A stretch of 64,000 nt of DNA, from assembly GCF_900074925.1 (NCBI RefSeq), contig NW_019716264.1, forward strand, positions 592,626 through 656,625. The letters run 5' to 3'. Shown here in pieces: positions 11,117 to 22,270 of this stretch; the first letter of the stretch is position 1, and the number at the start of each line of letters is the position of its first letter. The notes below the pieces were generated by a model, which worked only from the letters and a program-made list of their open reading frames with translations, was not told where the DNA came from and did not search any database. Both the position numbers and the translations under genes were made by a program. This DNA comes from Ramularia collo-cygni (Eukaryota; Ascomycota; Dothideomycetes; Mycosphaerellales; Mycosphaerellaceae).

Positions 11117-11698
11117 CTACACATAGTACTTTGCAGCCTCCTCAGCATCCTTCGCTTTACCAAAATTCGGCTCCGGCCATTCCTCTACCACTTTCCCCTC
11201 CAGTGACGCGAGATACGCCTCGATGTCGTCAGCACAGCCAGGCTTCCAGTCGGACGTGAACTCGGTAAGTTGAGGGCTCGACAAGAGAAATCTGAAGAAG
11301 CGAGCATCGAAGAGCTTGCCCTCGTCGTCCTTGAGGGTTTTGAAGAGCGCAAGTGATTCGTGAAATTGGGGATGCAGGTAGTTCCCATCGCTGTCTGCGG
11401 TTGGCTTGTCGGACCAATGCTTTGTGGTGGTTGACTTGGCGGTCTTCCCGGGCCATCCGGTACTTTGGTCGAGCTCTTTGGCTGTGGCGAGCTTTTCGTA
11501 TTGATAGTCGTATGAAGGAGGATGACGGCGACGATTAGTGCTGCCGGGATGCTTGAAGTTGGCACTTTGGCTGATGTTATTGCGCGCACCGTGCAGGAGA
11601 GTCCCGCGGACAGGGACCACGATCTTCGGGATTGGAGAATTCTTCTTCGCAGCGTGGCTAACGCGACTAAGTCTTTGCAAATTTGAAGGTAGCATTTT
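11117..11698 (-). CDS. Hypothetical protein, possibly mitochondrial
   Basis: 193 residues from the ATG at 11698. The frame is open further upstream but that part is Ser/His-rich and leader-like, so the internal ATG is preferred. The first 45 residues are basic with no acidic residues (MLPSNLQRLSRVSHAAKKN...), compatible with a mitochondrial presequence. The rest is hydrophilic, with a C-terminal part (FHESLALFKTLKDDEGKLFD, then ARFFRFLLSSPQL) that looks folded and helical. I do not recognise the family. No intron is needed. Confidence 0.6.
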   Translation of the reverse strand, partial: KMLPSNLQRLSRVSHAAKKNSPIPKIVVPVRGTLLHGARNNISQSANFKHPGSTNRRRHPPSYDYQYEKLATAKELDQSTGWPGKTAKSTTTKHWSDKPTADSDGNYLHPQFHESLALFKTLKDDEGKLFDARFFRFLLSSPQLTEFTSDWKPGCADDIEAYLASLEGKVVEEWPEPNFGKAKDAEEAAKYYV

Positions 11699-12267
11699 GA
11701 CTGGGGTGTCTGTGGTGAGATTTTGGATTCGTGAATTGTCTCTCGGGGATCGGATTTTGGTTAGCGGAGAGGTGGTGAGATGTGAGTAGAGAAAATGTCT
11801 TGCGATGAGAAAGAAGGTGGGGATATGTATGACCAAAAGGCAGATCCACAAAAGTCCAAACTCTGCTCCCGTTCTTTCACTGGAATGCCGGTGGTGGATG
11901 AGCAATTCATGGTCACTGCCGTGGTTCCACGAAATCATAACGAATCCTATCATCTAGGTGTAGTTGTGAGTTTATTGTTCACCCAGTCTCCCCAAGGTAC
12001 GATCTTGATCTGGCCACGGCGTTTTCTCCACAAGCCTTAGCATCTCGCGCGACGTGTCCAAAGAACCGTGCAATTTGTAATTTGGCTGGGACGTCTAGNG
12101 GACAGGTGGTCTGAAAGAAACTTCGAACGAGGCGTCACAGCTCTGCAGCATAACCAGATCTCGGCTGCTGGAGATCTCGCAAATTCGACTGCAACATTGG
12201 AGATCCTATCGCTGGCCGAGTGAGGTCCATATTGGATGTTGACTCTGTCGAATGATGTAGACTGCTC
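11699..12267. other. Intergenic, nothing identified
   Basis: Upstream region of the 11117-11698 gene and 3' region of the 12268-12693 gene. No further gene is supported. Confidence 0.45.
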
Positions 12268-12693
12268 TCACCCACCAGCCCGAGGCGGCTGATAAGGTAT
12301 GTGTCCCGGATATAGCGGCCGCGGCGCCCTTACCCTCGCATGTTGAGGCCTAGTGATGTTATGCTCGTCCCGCAGTGCAACAGGAAAGCCAGATCCTGAT
12401 CCATTGACGCTTCGAAGTGTATAAACTGTCGCCGTACCCACGACAGGACTTTCTACTGGCGAACCGGGTCCTGTAGATGGAGACTGTATGTGCGGCATAG
12501 GTGGGATGTGTCGCTGAATATGATGAGCCTCCCAAGATCGTGTATGTACCGGAGGAGGAAGGCGGAAGGTCGCCTTTCGGCGTCTCTGTTGCCAGCGGCG
12601 GATGTGATAAACTAGCCCAACGATCAAGGCGCAGAAAGTGATGGAGCCGATTGTGATGGCTGTAATGAGACTGGCGGACATTGCTTCTGACAT
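12268..12693 (-). CDS. Small single-pass membrane protein
   Basis: 141 residues from the ATG at 12693 (MSEAMSASLITAITIGS). One clear transmembrane segment (ITIGSITFCALIVGLVYHI, about residues 12-31) is followed by a basic stop-transfer cluster (RRWQQRRRK). A Pro-, His- and Ser-rich cytosolic tail of about 100 residues has PPxHTRSW and repeated PxP turns. The orientation predicted by the positive-inside rule is N-out, C-in. This layout is common in small fungal proteins of unknown role; I cannot name a family. The frame extends upstream through an N base, but the ATG just before the membrane segment is the most natural start. Confidence 0.55.
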   Translation of the reverse strand: MSEAMSASLITAITIGSITFCALIVGLVYHIRRWQQRRRKATFRLPPPVHTRSWEAHHIQRHIPPMPHIQSPSTGPGSPVESPVVGTATVYTLRSVNGSGSGFPVALRDEHNITRPQHARVRAPRPLYPGHIPYQPPRAGG

Positions 12694-13139
12694 TGTTTCT
12701 TGCGTATGAGAAATCAGAGTCGTTGGGGGATGGAACCGGCAATCAGACCTGAGAAAAACGCGCGCGCTGACCTGCCTACCTCGCCTGCNCTCATATGTCT
12801 CGTTGCTCACATCTTACCTCAGCGTTGGGTTGTGGACGAGGCACAGAAATGGCGTCGCCAGGGCTGTGCTGAGAGGATGTTCTATACNTGTCATACGAAA
12901 GGAAGGCGTCAATTGGTCTAACATTAGAATGAGTGGTCGGCAGACACGCATGGGTTGGAAGACAGAGGAAGAGGAAGTGGCGGAGTGGCAGTCGCGATCC
13001 ATCACGTTCAATGGCGCGCCGCAGTTTTGCCGGCCGATCGCGATCGATTGACGATCAAAAAAGCTCCCAGTCAAACATCTCACATCCACCACAAGGCTAG
13101 CTTCACACTACATCCATCCACGTTGAGAACCGGCGCAGC
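12694..13139. promoter_or_regulatory. Divergent promoter region upstream of mtr4
   Basis: 446 bases between the small membrane protein gene and the Mtr4 start. It contains a CGATCGCGATCGATCG-like palindromic stretch around 13034-13050 (gccgatcgcgatcgattg). No gene is seen inside. Confidence 0.4.
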
Positions 13140-16100
13140 ATGGACGACGATTTGTTCGACGTATTTGAAGAGGCCGGCAAGGGCAAAGGCGCCGCCGCAA
13201 GCAAGAAGCGGTCGCTGAACGGCGACATCAAAAGCGAGAAGCAGAATTCATCACAAAATGCCGACGCAGCATCACCTGCCGCGCAAGATGCATCAAACGG
13301 AGGAGTGGATCTGCCAGCAGTAAAAGAGGATGTCGACATGGAGGATAACGATGCTGGCGAAGACCGCGACCAGAAGCGACAGCGGAGGGAGGAGGAGCCG
13401 CAGGCGGTAGTGACGGATGAGTTTGAGACGGAACAATCGCGGGAAGTGGCAGCAGCAGCAGGATTACAGGCCAAACAGGACAACGAAGCGGTGGTGCTAT
13501 CCCATCAAGTCCGCCACCAGGTCGCGCTTCCCCCGGATAGCAACTATGTGCCCATCTCACAGCATAAGAGACCCGAAAAGCCGGCGCGTACATGGCCATT
13601 CACCCTCGATCCCTTCCAAGAGGTGTCCATCATGTCGATTGAACGAAATGAAAGCGTCCTCGTGTCGGCGCATACATCCGCTGGTAAGACGGTCGTCGCC
13701 GAATATGCCATTGCGCAATGTCTTCGCGACAACCAGCGCGTCATCTACACCTCTCCTATCAAGGCGCTCAGCAATCAGAAGTATCGAGAGTTCATGGCCG
13801 AGTTTGGGGATGTCGGCTTGATGACTGGCGATGTCACAATCAACCCTACGGCTACGTGCCTGGTCATGACCACTGAGATTTTGCGCNCTATGCTGTACCG
13901 CGGAAGCGAGATTATGCGCGAAGTGGCGTGGGTCGTCTTCGACGAGGTGCACTATCTGCGTGACAAGACGCGAGGTGTCGTCTGGGAAGAGACCATCATC
14001 CTTTTGCCCGACAAGGTGCGCTACGTCTTCCTCTCGGCCACCATCCCCAACGCTATGCAGTTCGCCGAATGGATCGTCAAGACTCACAATCAACCGTGTC
14101 ACGTTGNCTACACCGACTTCCGACCCACACCTCTGCAACACTACTTCTTCCCTGCCGGCGCGGATGGCATCCATCTGGTGGTGGACGAAAAGGGTACCTT
14201 CCGAGAAGACAACTTCAACAAGGCCATGTCTGCCATTGCAGACAAGGCTGGCGACGACGGCTCCAACGCTCTGGCGAAGAGGAAAGGCAAAGGCAAGGAC
14301 AAGAAGGTCAACAAGGGAGGTCGTAACGAGGGTCCAACCGACATTTACAAGATCGTCAAGATGATCATGATGAAGAACTACAATCCTGTCATTGTGTTCT
14401 CCTTCTCTAAGCGTGATTGCGAAAACTATGCGCTCCAGATGAGTCAACTCGCTTTCAACGACGATTCTGAAAAGGCCATGGTGTCCAAGGTTTTCAGCTC
14501 AGCAATCGAGATGCTTTCCGATCAGGACAAGGAACTTCCACAAATTCAGCACCTCCTTCCACTCCTTCGCCGCGGTATCGGTATTCATCACTCAGGACTC
14601 CTCCCCATCCTGAAGGAGACGATTGAAATCCTTTTCCAAGAAGGTCTTATCAAGGTACTCTTCGCCACCGAGACCTTCTCCATCGGATTGAACATGCCTG
14701 CGAAGACAGTCGTCTTCACATCTGTTCGCAAATTCGATGGCATCGCTCTCCGCTACGTCACACCTAGCGAGTTTATCCAAATGTCTGGACGTGCCGGACG
14801 AAGAGGTCTCGATGATCGCGGTATTGTCATTATGATGATCGAGGAAAAGATGGATCCCGTGGCTGCCAAAGACATTGTTCGTGGCGAGCAGGACAAGCTC
14901 AACAGCGCCTTCTACCTGGGCCACAACATGATTCTTAACCTCATGCGTGTCGAGGGTATCAGTCCAGAGTTTATGCTGGAGCGCTGCTTCTACCAATTCC
15001 AGAATGCCGNCTCTGTCACCGGGCTGGAAAAGCAGATTGTTGAATTGGAGCAGAAGCACGCGGATATTGTGATTGAGAATGAGGCTGAGATCAAGGAGTA
15101 CTACGACCTCCGCCAATATCTCACCAAATACGGCAGCGACATGCGCGAAGTCATCACACATCCACAATACCTTCTCAAATTCCTACAAGCAGGACGTTTG
15201 GTGAAGATCAAATACAAAGACTACGACTTTGGCTGGGGAGCGGTGTGTAACTTCATGAAGATCAAGCCTAGCAAGCATCTCAAAGAGGAAGACATCAAGC
15301 CTTCTGCTTCGGTAGTGGTGGACGTGCTTTTGAATGTTGCGGCAGATAGCCCGTCGACCCAACCTGGATCAAAGTCCGCAGAAGATCTTCCGCCTGGAGT
15401 GCGACCACCTCTTCCAGGTGAGAAGGGCAAGATGGAGGTCGTTCCTGTTATGAACGGCACTATTGACTCGGTCGGCCACATTCGTGTCTTCCTGCCCAAC
15501 GACCTTCGCACACCCGAGCAGCGAAACGCGGTCCGCAAGGCCTTGGAAGAAGTCGCCAAGCGCTTCCCTGACGGTGTGGCGATTCTTGATCCTATTGAAA
15601 ACATGGGCATCACAGATGAGTCCTTCAAGAAGCTGCTTCGAAAGATTGAGGTATTGGAGCATAAGATGCTGAGCCATCCGCTCCACAAGTCGGATCAATT
15701 GGCCGCCCTCTACGATCAGTACCACTCAAAAGTTCTATTAGGCACGGAGATCAAGGCTACGCGGAAGAAGATTGGAGATGCTCTCAGCGTCCTCCAGATG
15801 GATGAACTCAAGAACCGCAAGCGTGTCCTCCGCCGGATGGGCTTCATCAATGATCAAGATGTCGTCCAGCTGAAGGCTCGTGTAGCATGTGAAATCTCCA
15901 CGGGTGACGAATTGGTGCTCTCCGAGCTCCTATTCAACCGGTTCTTCAACGAGCTCACACCGGAGCAATGCGCCGCTGTCCTCAGTGCCTTTATATTCGA
16001 GGAGAAGAGTGATGAAGCACCTCCGCTCAGTGAAGAGCTTGCGAAGCCCTTCCGAGAAATTCAAGCCCAGGCGAGGATTGTAGCGAAGATCTCGATGGAG

Positions 16101-16443
16101 AGTAAGGTCCTCCTTAACGAGGAGGAGTATCTGAACACTTTCAAGAGCGAGCTGATGGAGGTTGTGTTTGCTTGGACCAAGGGCGCGAGCTTTGCTGATA
16201 TCTGGTGAGTTGTGTTGAGATGTGGGAGTTGTGTTGGTACATCACTAACTTGTGATTTGCAGCAAAATGACGGACGTCTACGAGGGCTCCCTCATCCGCC
16301 TCTTCCGGAGACTGGAAGAATTGCTAAGACAGATTGCGCAGGCGTCCAAGGTCATGGGTAGTGAGGAGTTGGAGCAAAAGTTTGAGGCTGCGTTGGGTAA
16401 GGTTCGGAGGGACATTGTTGCGGCGCAGAGTTTGTATTTGTAA
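13140..16443 (+). CDS. mtr4: Exosome-associated DEVH-box RNA helicase Mtr4
   Basis: Exons 13140-16204 and 16263-16443; the 58-nt intron has a CACTAAC branch site. The product is 1081 residues, the usual Mtr4 length. Mtr4 unwinds RNA for the nuclear exosome and is the helicase of the TRAMP complex. Visible motifs: an acidic, Lys-rich N-terminus, AHTSAGKT (Walker A, about 178-185), DEVH (about 266), SATIPN, VLFATETFSIGLNMP, and QMSGRAGRRGLDDRG (motif VI). These are followed by the arch/KOW insertion and a C-terminal helical domain ending in EGSLIRLFRRLEELLRQ, typical of the DSHCT domain. The SKI2 paralogue is the main alternative, but the N-terminus and arch favour Mtr4. Three single N bases fall in codons of conserved stretches. 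Confidence 0.95.
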
Positions 16444-17034
16444 TCGCTGCTTGTGTTGGGACATTCACAAACGTAGACCGGATGAAACACCGCCGCCGTC
16501 GCCGTCCGGACCCCGAATCTCAAGCGTGGAGGGAGATACTTCCATGGATGAGAATATCCCTTTTCAGCTTGCTGGGGTTTTGGGCGGCGGGACTGACGAA
16601 TCTGTCGGGCATCGCGGCTTGCAGCTCTCTTCTCTCTTCTCGGAGCTATTTCTTCTCTCACCTTTCTCAAACGTTTCTTCTGTTAGCTGATGTGCTTAAA
16701 CAGGATCTCTAGCGTTCTGTTTTTCCAACCTGGTATGCCCAAAGTTGTTGGACGTACGTTTCCGTCGCTTTGTAGTATCGGAAGATCTCAGTCTCCGTCC
16801 GCGTTGATGAAAGAATGGTTATGTGGAGATTGCATGAGCCGTTGCGGATCGAAGTCGATTGGGATGGGGATTGGAGTACTCGAGGCAAAAGCGAAAGCAA
16901 AAGAAGATCGGGAATAAGGAGAGGAGTCGCAAGCCGGAATTAGAGCAAGTGTGATACTGTTGCGGCGCTGGCGGAGTTGAAGGTCGAGTCCTCCCCGAGG
17001 AGAGAGAAGCGCTGATGATGGCGATGATGATTAG
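16444..17034. other. 3' region of mtr4 and unassigned sequence
   Basis: No intact gene. Near 16940-17010 a plus frame reads DTVAALAELKVESSPRREKR before stops; it may belong to the broken gene to the right, one frame off. Confidence 0.35.
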
Positions 17035-17547
17035 TCTGACGAGGATTCTCAGTCCGATGAGGGCATCACTGAGGATGAAGCCATCCCTTCTCGACGGACT
17101 GCAACAACAAACAAGGCACATGTCATACCAACACTTCGTCGTCGTCGTCGTCGTCGGACGGACTCCCCCGACTGCACAATCGAACGTGGCCGCCGCGACC
17201 CCGTCCTCCTCACCAACATCTACGATAGCAAACCATCAATCATGCAAGATCTCATCCATTACGACGGACATGGTGATTTTGGAAAAAGTACTTTGAAACT
17301 TGGAGACCAGCTTCCTCCAACCTTGGGCGGCGACAACGCGATTTTGAACGCGGCCTTACTACCTTGCTTCGACAGTCAGTCTCCGCACTTCGATACTGAC
17401 GACGAACCCCGCTGTTCCCCCTTGAAGCAACCCAAGCCCAACCTGGAGGAGGGGGAGGACATGACGGAGACCATCGAGACTGCGATCGAAAGCGACGCCG
17501 ACGAGCTCCTCAGTGGTGCTCAGGAAGTCAGGGACGGTCTTCATTGA
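17035..17547 (+). pseudogene. Acidic protein fragment behind a TAG and a frameshift
   Basis: An open stretch of 170 codons begins directly after a TAG at 17032-17034 and reads like real protein: SDEDSQSDEGITEDEAIP, then a run of six Arg encoded by (CGT)n, PVLLTNIYDSKPSIMQDL, LGGDNAILNAAL, DTDDEPRCSPLKQPKP, and MTETIETAIESDADELL. The frame immediately upstream (ADDGDDD) is acidic too, and a related piece lies one frame off. The only internal ATG of note is at 17242. I infer a broken gene for an acidic, probably nuclear, protein. A spliced intact gene with an upstream exon that I missed is possible. Family not recognised. Confidence 0.35.
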
Positions 17548-17845
17548 CGGTGACGCTGAGGTCCAGCCGGAAACAATGGAGGAGAACTGGTGATCCACCC
17601 CTACCGCTGCTAACGAGCGACGGAAGCATGGCGACAAAGCGCGGCCCATCCACGCACGACGACAATTCCACCACGCCCTTGGCCACGAAGATGCCCCGTA
17701 CCTTACGATGACGACAATTGAAAGGCCCTGTGGATCTAGAAGAAGCTTCTGGGCCCTCCCGGCCCTTCTCCATTCTAGCGACTTCAGCCGATCCAACGAT
17801 TGTCCACAGCAGCACTTGCTTCCTCATCCTCCTTCGTCTACGCTG

Positions 17846-18056
17846 CTACTTTCTCGAAGCGGCTTCACTTGCGGCTCTGGCCTCCTCAGCCTGCTGGGTC
17901 TGTAGCCAATCGAGCGATCGACGGATATCAGCCAGAGCTTCCTCGACACGCGCATCGGGGGTTGCCTGGAAAATGATCCCGCGCCTGACACCAGATGATC
18001 TCTGCAAGGCGGATACGATCTTCGACCTCGTCTTGTAGCCTCTCCGCCGGGACCAT
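17846..18056 (-). pseudogene. Short helical protein fragment, frameshifted
   Basis: MVPAERLQDEVEDRIRLAEI at 18056-17990 breaks off, and in another frame VEEALADIRRSLDWLQTQQ continues to a stop at 17846. Both halves are amphipathic helix-like and fit together if one base is lost or gained. No family is assigned; chance is possible for so short a piece. Confidence 0.3.
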
Positions 18057-18097
18057 TTTGAGCTGTGATGGATTTTTGATACACCTCTACTTAGTAT

Positions 18098-19945
18098 CTA
18101 TGCCTTTCTCGAGAATCGTTCGAGAAACCCAGTGCTCTGCTGCCTCTCCACGACCTGCCCATCAACCACCTCAAACGAGTTGAACTTGCGAGCAGGAATA
18201 TTGCTCGCGTACAGTGCTTCGATCTCAACATTGGTGCGATTCTTCGTCTCTGGTTGGTAAAACCACAAGCCGACCATGANGAAGAGCTCAGCTCCCACGA
18301 AGAGGAACATGATCTTACCTCCCCAATTCAGCTGATCAGGGTTGATGAAGTATGGAAAGACCGAGGATAGCATGAGGGCTGTGAGCTGCTGGCAGACCAG
18401 GACGAAGGAGATGGTCTTTGGGCGTGTGGCTTGTGCGGACGTCTCTTGAGCAACAGCCCAGCCGTAGCATCCCTTGGAGTTGGTCAGCACACTTCATCGC
18501 AACATGCAGGGCAGGCTCACTTACCACTGTCGCCGTGTACAACATGGACNAAGTTATCATAAATGCCAGCAGAGCAGTGACAGCCGCATCGTTCGTCTTC
18601 GACGCCATTGAGCAGCCAGCGATGACCACCGACCAAAACATGAGTATGACTCCACCTCCTATGAGACCCTTACGGCGAGGAATGACGTCTGCAAGAGCGA
18701 CGGCGACGAAGTTGGAGAAGAATTGCAAGGTCGAGGAGATGGCCGTAAGCTGGAATGGATCGCTCTGGCCGATGAGCTCGAAGTAGTAGGTCTGGTAGGT
18801 GTTTGCGAAATAGCCACCGGAGAAGTTCTGGGACTGGAGACCGAGCACAGCCACGAAGGTCCTGGTCCTGTGTTCCTTGGAGAAAATGGCTTTCCAGGTA
18901 GTCTGGCTAACGCCTGAAGATGTGGCCTCCTCTTCGTGCAACTCTTTCTTGATGGTGGCCAGAATACCGGCTACATCAGCACCTCCACCATACAGCCTCA
19001 GGATGGCCTTGCGTGCTTGCTCCTCCCGGCCTTTCTTGACGAGATATACAGGCGACTCNGGGAAGAAAGGAAGGCCAATCAAGTACAAAGCGGGCACGAC
19101 GAAAGTCATGACAAAGGCCAGCTTGAAAGACCACACGCCTTGGATCTTGGACGACCCGTAGCCAGTGAGGGAGGAGCAGAAGAATCCAAGCACAATCACC
19201 ACGTTGGTAAGCGAAGAGAATGTCGAACGAAGCGCGGCTGGGGCATTTTCCGTGACGTATAGTGGAGGAGTAGCGGTGGAGAGTCCGACCGAAAGACCCA
19301 GCAGAAGCTTAGAGACGAAAAGGACCGGGAGGTTAGGCGCAAAGACCAATGCGAAAGAGGCGCTGAGGGAGAGGAGCACAGCTGTGTATAGCAGTGCTTT
19401 GCGGCCGACCTGCGGACAGAAGTGTCAGCGAATATCTCAGAGAGCTCCAGGTTCGAACAGGGGCCACAAACCATGTCTGCGAATTGACCCGCAGCATAAC
19501 CACCAAAGACCTGACCGATGGTGGATGCTGCGTTCCAGAGGGACTGCCAGAGAGCTGGAATAACCCATTGACCTTCTTGTGGCGTAGGGGCGTAGTAGTT
19601 TCCATACACCTCTCGGAATTCTGGAAATGCGATGGCGACACCCGAGAGGCCTGCGTCATATCCCCAACCGAATACGAGAAGCATACAGTACAGCGCCCAC
19701 CAACTGTACCGGGAATCGGCTTTCAGAGCGGTCCAGAGCTGTTTGTACTGCTGCTTGGCTGAAAGATTGATCCTGCTTGTAGGCTCCGCTTTCGAAGATA
19801 CATTTGAGATGGATTCATTCTCGACGTGGACCGCATTGTTCTTTTCCAGCTCCAAGCCAGTCATGGTGGTCAGCCCTTTTGAGTCTGAAATTGAGGGATT
19901 GTGCTTTCCAAAGAAATGAGAAGGGGAGTGTTTGGAAGAGGTCAA
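18098..19945 (-). CDS. MFS alpha-glucoside (maltose/sucrose-type) permease
   Basis: Exons 19945-19472, 19409-18525, 18472-18098; both junctions keep the frame (GQFADM-VGRKALLY and YTATV-GCYGWAVA), giving 577 residues. A second start at 19864 (MTGLELEKN) is equally plausible. This is a sugar porter of the MAL-type permease group: an N-terminal tail, 12 membrane segments, WGYDAGLSGVAIAFP in TM1, DMVGRK in loop 2-3, SPVYLVKKGREEQARKAILRLYG in the central loop region, and QPETKNRTNVEIEALY after TM12. Members import maltose, sucrose or related glucosides with protons at the plasma membrane. It diverges from the GH32 gene across 417 bases, which suggests shared control. Substrate is inferred from the neighbours. 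Two N bases fall inside membrane segments. Confidence 0.88.
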
Positions 19946-20362
19946 CTCGGAGTGAGGATGTTCTTGGCTACCGCGATTTGCAAGGGCACGGCAGACGACA
20001 TCTTATGTACCGGAATACTCTCTCGTGGCCGCTGCAAGTCGCACGTCGAAACCTGGAGTCGTGGAGAACTCGTGGCTTCGGCGAATCTCTGTACAGGACT
20101 GTGGACTAATCTCAAAGAGGGCAGTTTCGCCGTTCGGCACCTCCACAAAACTCCGGATCCCGCGTTCGTTTACCCGCTCTGGGGTATCCCCGCCTCCATC
20201 TGTGATCCACAATTGTGAGCTAGTGTCGGAAGAAGGCGGACTGGCCCTTGGTCTTGCTGGAATGGACGCATGTCTTCGCTGCTACGCTGGAGACGTTTTT
20301 GAGGTCCTGTTCCCTCACTCTCCTGCCAGACCAACNTGAAGAGCTTTGACTAGCAAGACATC
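19946..20362. promoter_or_regulatory. Bidirectional promoter of permease and GH32 gene
   Basis: 417 bases separate the two divergent starts. CGG/CCG triplets of the kind bound by Zn2Cys6 proteins occur repeatedly (around 19949, 20010, 20030, 20153 and 20236), but I see no single pair with obvious conserved spacing. Confidence 0.5.
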
Positions 20363-22270
20363 ATGGCAGAGACGACCGATTCTAGTAGCTCGTCGACGGA
20401 CCTCACCCCTATCTCGTCCGTTGGAACAAGCAATTCACCAGCAGAAGGAAATGAAGACTTTGCCAATGACAAACAAGNTTCTCTGAGCAGACAGGAGAGG
20501 TTCCAAAGATGGCGGCCTTCGTACCATGTCATGGCTGCAAGTGGTTGGATGAACGATCCTTGTGCCCCTGGATTCAATCCCAGAACTGGTCTGTATCACA
20601 TTGGATATCAAGTTAATCCCAACGGAGATGATTGGGGAGATATAGCCTGGGGATCTGCCACTTCTCCTGACTTGATCCACTGGACGTATCGCGAAACTCC
20701 TTGTCTGTCACCAGATAGACCATACGATGACAAGGGCGTCTTTACTGGTTGCTTGATCAATGCGCGGGATGGATCACTCACATATGCCTATACTTCTGTC
20801 AATCATCTACCGATTCATCATACGCTTCAGCATGTCAGAGGGTCGGAGTCCTTGAGCTTGGCAAAGTCTTTCGATGGTGGTAGGTCATGGCAGAAGATCG
20901 ATGCCAATCCCATCCTACCATGTGAGCCTGCTGGTGTCGAAGTTACTGGATGGAGAGACCCTTTCGTTTCTGCATGGCCTCGCATGGCAAGTATCCTCGG
21001 TACGGATGAATCGAAGACACTGTTCGGCATTGTCTCTGGAGGTATACGGGACTTGTGTCCCACATCGTTCCTGTACTCCATCGACGCCAACGACTTGACT
21101 CGCTGGGCATATCTTGGCCCGCTTGCAAACTTTGGCCTGAACTTCAGCCCTTCAAGATGGTCTGGCGATGTCGGAAAGAATTGGGAGGTTACCAACTTCG
21201 TCACACTACGTGACGAGATAGACGAGCAGCTTGAGTGGGATATGCTCATTATGGGCACCGAAGGTTGTTTGTCAACCTCACCTGCCTCTGTTGCTGAAGG
21301 TCCCGGTCCTTCGCGCCCCGCACGAGGGCAACTTTGGATGGCAGGGACTTTGCAAAGACCAGTCTCGAGGACTACCTTCGCCGGTCCTGTGGAGATGACG
21401 TATGATTACGGGGGACATCTCGACCATGGATGTATGTATGCTGCGAACTCCTTTTACGACCCAAAGACACAAAAGCAAGTCGTCTGGGGATGGATCACCG
21501 AGGAAGACCTTTGTGACGAGCTGCGACACGCTCAAGGCTGGAGTGGGCTTCTCTCGATGCCGCGTGAGCTCAGTGTGCAGTCCCTGCAGTACGTCGTGGG
21601 AGCCTCCAGGAGTGACCTCTTCGACATAACGTCGGTACATCGGACCCCAGATGAATTTGGATCGTTCACCATTCGAACACTTACCAGTCAACCTTACCGA
21701 CCGCTCGTAGAAGAGCTTCGGAAAGGTTCCAATGTTCATCGAACGGATCTGCGAAACAAGGAGCTTACCAGCGGAGTGTTCGACGTTGGATTCAAGTCTC
21801 ACGAGATCAAGACTACTTCTTGGGAACTTGATTGCTTGTTCAAGGTGTCTAAGCGTACACAATACATCGGATTCAGCATCGATCACAGTGGCGACTACTC
21901 TCGCTCCACCAGCTTGTTCTTCGACNAGTACCAAGAGACCTTGACAATCAACAGACCAGCTTTCCCAGTCCTCAATTCCCCAGAATTGATAAGCAGCGCA
22001 CCTGAGCAGGCTCCTCATACTCTCTTCACCATGCGTGATCCTGTAACCGGCAGGTATGAGCAAGAAATGTTGCACATTAGAGCTTGGAGGGATAATTCCG
22101 TTTTGGAAGTTTTCGTCAATGGTCGAACGGCAATTTCGACAAGACTTTATGCTGCGGAGGAGACTTTTGGTCTGCGTTTCTTCGCCGATGAGCTTGTGAA
22201 TGGTATCGCGGATGTACCGAGCGAGCTGGTGAGTGCGACACTTTGGGATGGTATCAGTGTTTCTTCATAG
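20363..22270 (+). CDS. Intracellular GH32 beta-fructofuranosidase (invertase-type)
   Basis: Intronless, 635 residues, with no signal peptide (Ser/Thr-rich start MAETTDSSSSS), so it is predicted cytosolic. GH32 enzymes hydrolyse sucrose or fructans by a retaining mechanism. The three signature regions are present: GWMNDPCAPG (nucleophile Asp65), GWRDPF (transition-state stabiliser Asp199) and KNWEVTNF (acid/base Glu275). The first motif has Cys where most family members have Asn-Gly (NDPNG), and the third has Glu-Val in place of the usual Glu-Cys. The five-blade propeller is followed by a C-terminal beta-sandwich containing LEVFVNGRTAISTRLY. Its place between a disaccharide permease and an alpha-glucosidase suggests a role in sucrose use. 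Fructan or another fructoside cannot be excluded. Confidence 0.88.
   Translation: MAETTDSSSSSTDLTPISSVGTSNSPAEGNEDFANDKQXSLSRQERFQRWRPSYHVMAASGWMNDPCAPGFNPRTGLYHIGYQVNPNGDDWGDIAWGSATSPDLIHWTYRETPCLSPDRPYDDKGVFTGCLINARDGSLTYAYTSVNHLPIHHTLQHVRGSESLSLAKSFDGGRSWQKIDANPILPCEPAGVEVTGWRDPFVSAWPRMASILGTDESKTLFGIVSGGIRDLCPTSFLYSIDANDLTRWAYLGPLANFGLNFSPSRWSGDVGKNWEVTNFVTLRDEIDEQLEWDMLIMGTEGCLSTSPASVAEGPGPSRPARGQLWMAGTLQRPVSRTTFAGPVEMTYDYGGHLDHGCMYAANSFYDPKTQKQVVWGWITEEDLCDELRHAQGWSGLLSMPRELSVQSLQYVVGASRSDLFDITSVHRTPDEFGSFTIRTLTSQPYRPLVEELRKGSNVHRTDLRNKELTSGVFDVGFKSHEIKTTSWELDCLFKVSKRTQYIGFSIDHSGDYSRSTSLFFDXYQETLTINRPAFPVLNSPELISSAPEQAPHTLFTMRDPVTGRYEQEMLHIRAWRDNSVLEVFVNGRTAISTRLYAAEETFGLRFFADELVNGIADVPSELVSATLWDGISVSS

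Noticed and set aside
13557..14447. 296-codon minus frame inside mtr4
   Set aside because: Antisense shadow of a strongly coding, codon-biased gene; rich in His, Asp and Val as such shadows are.
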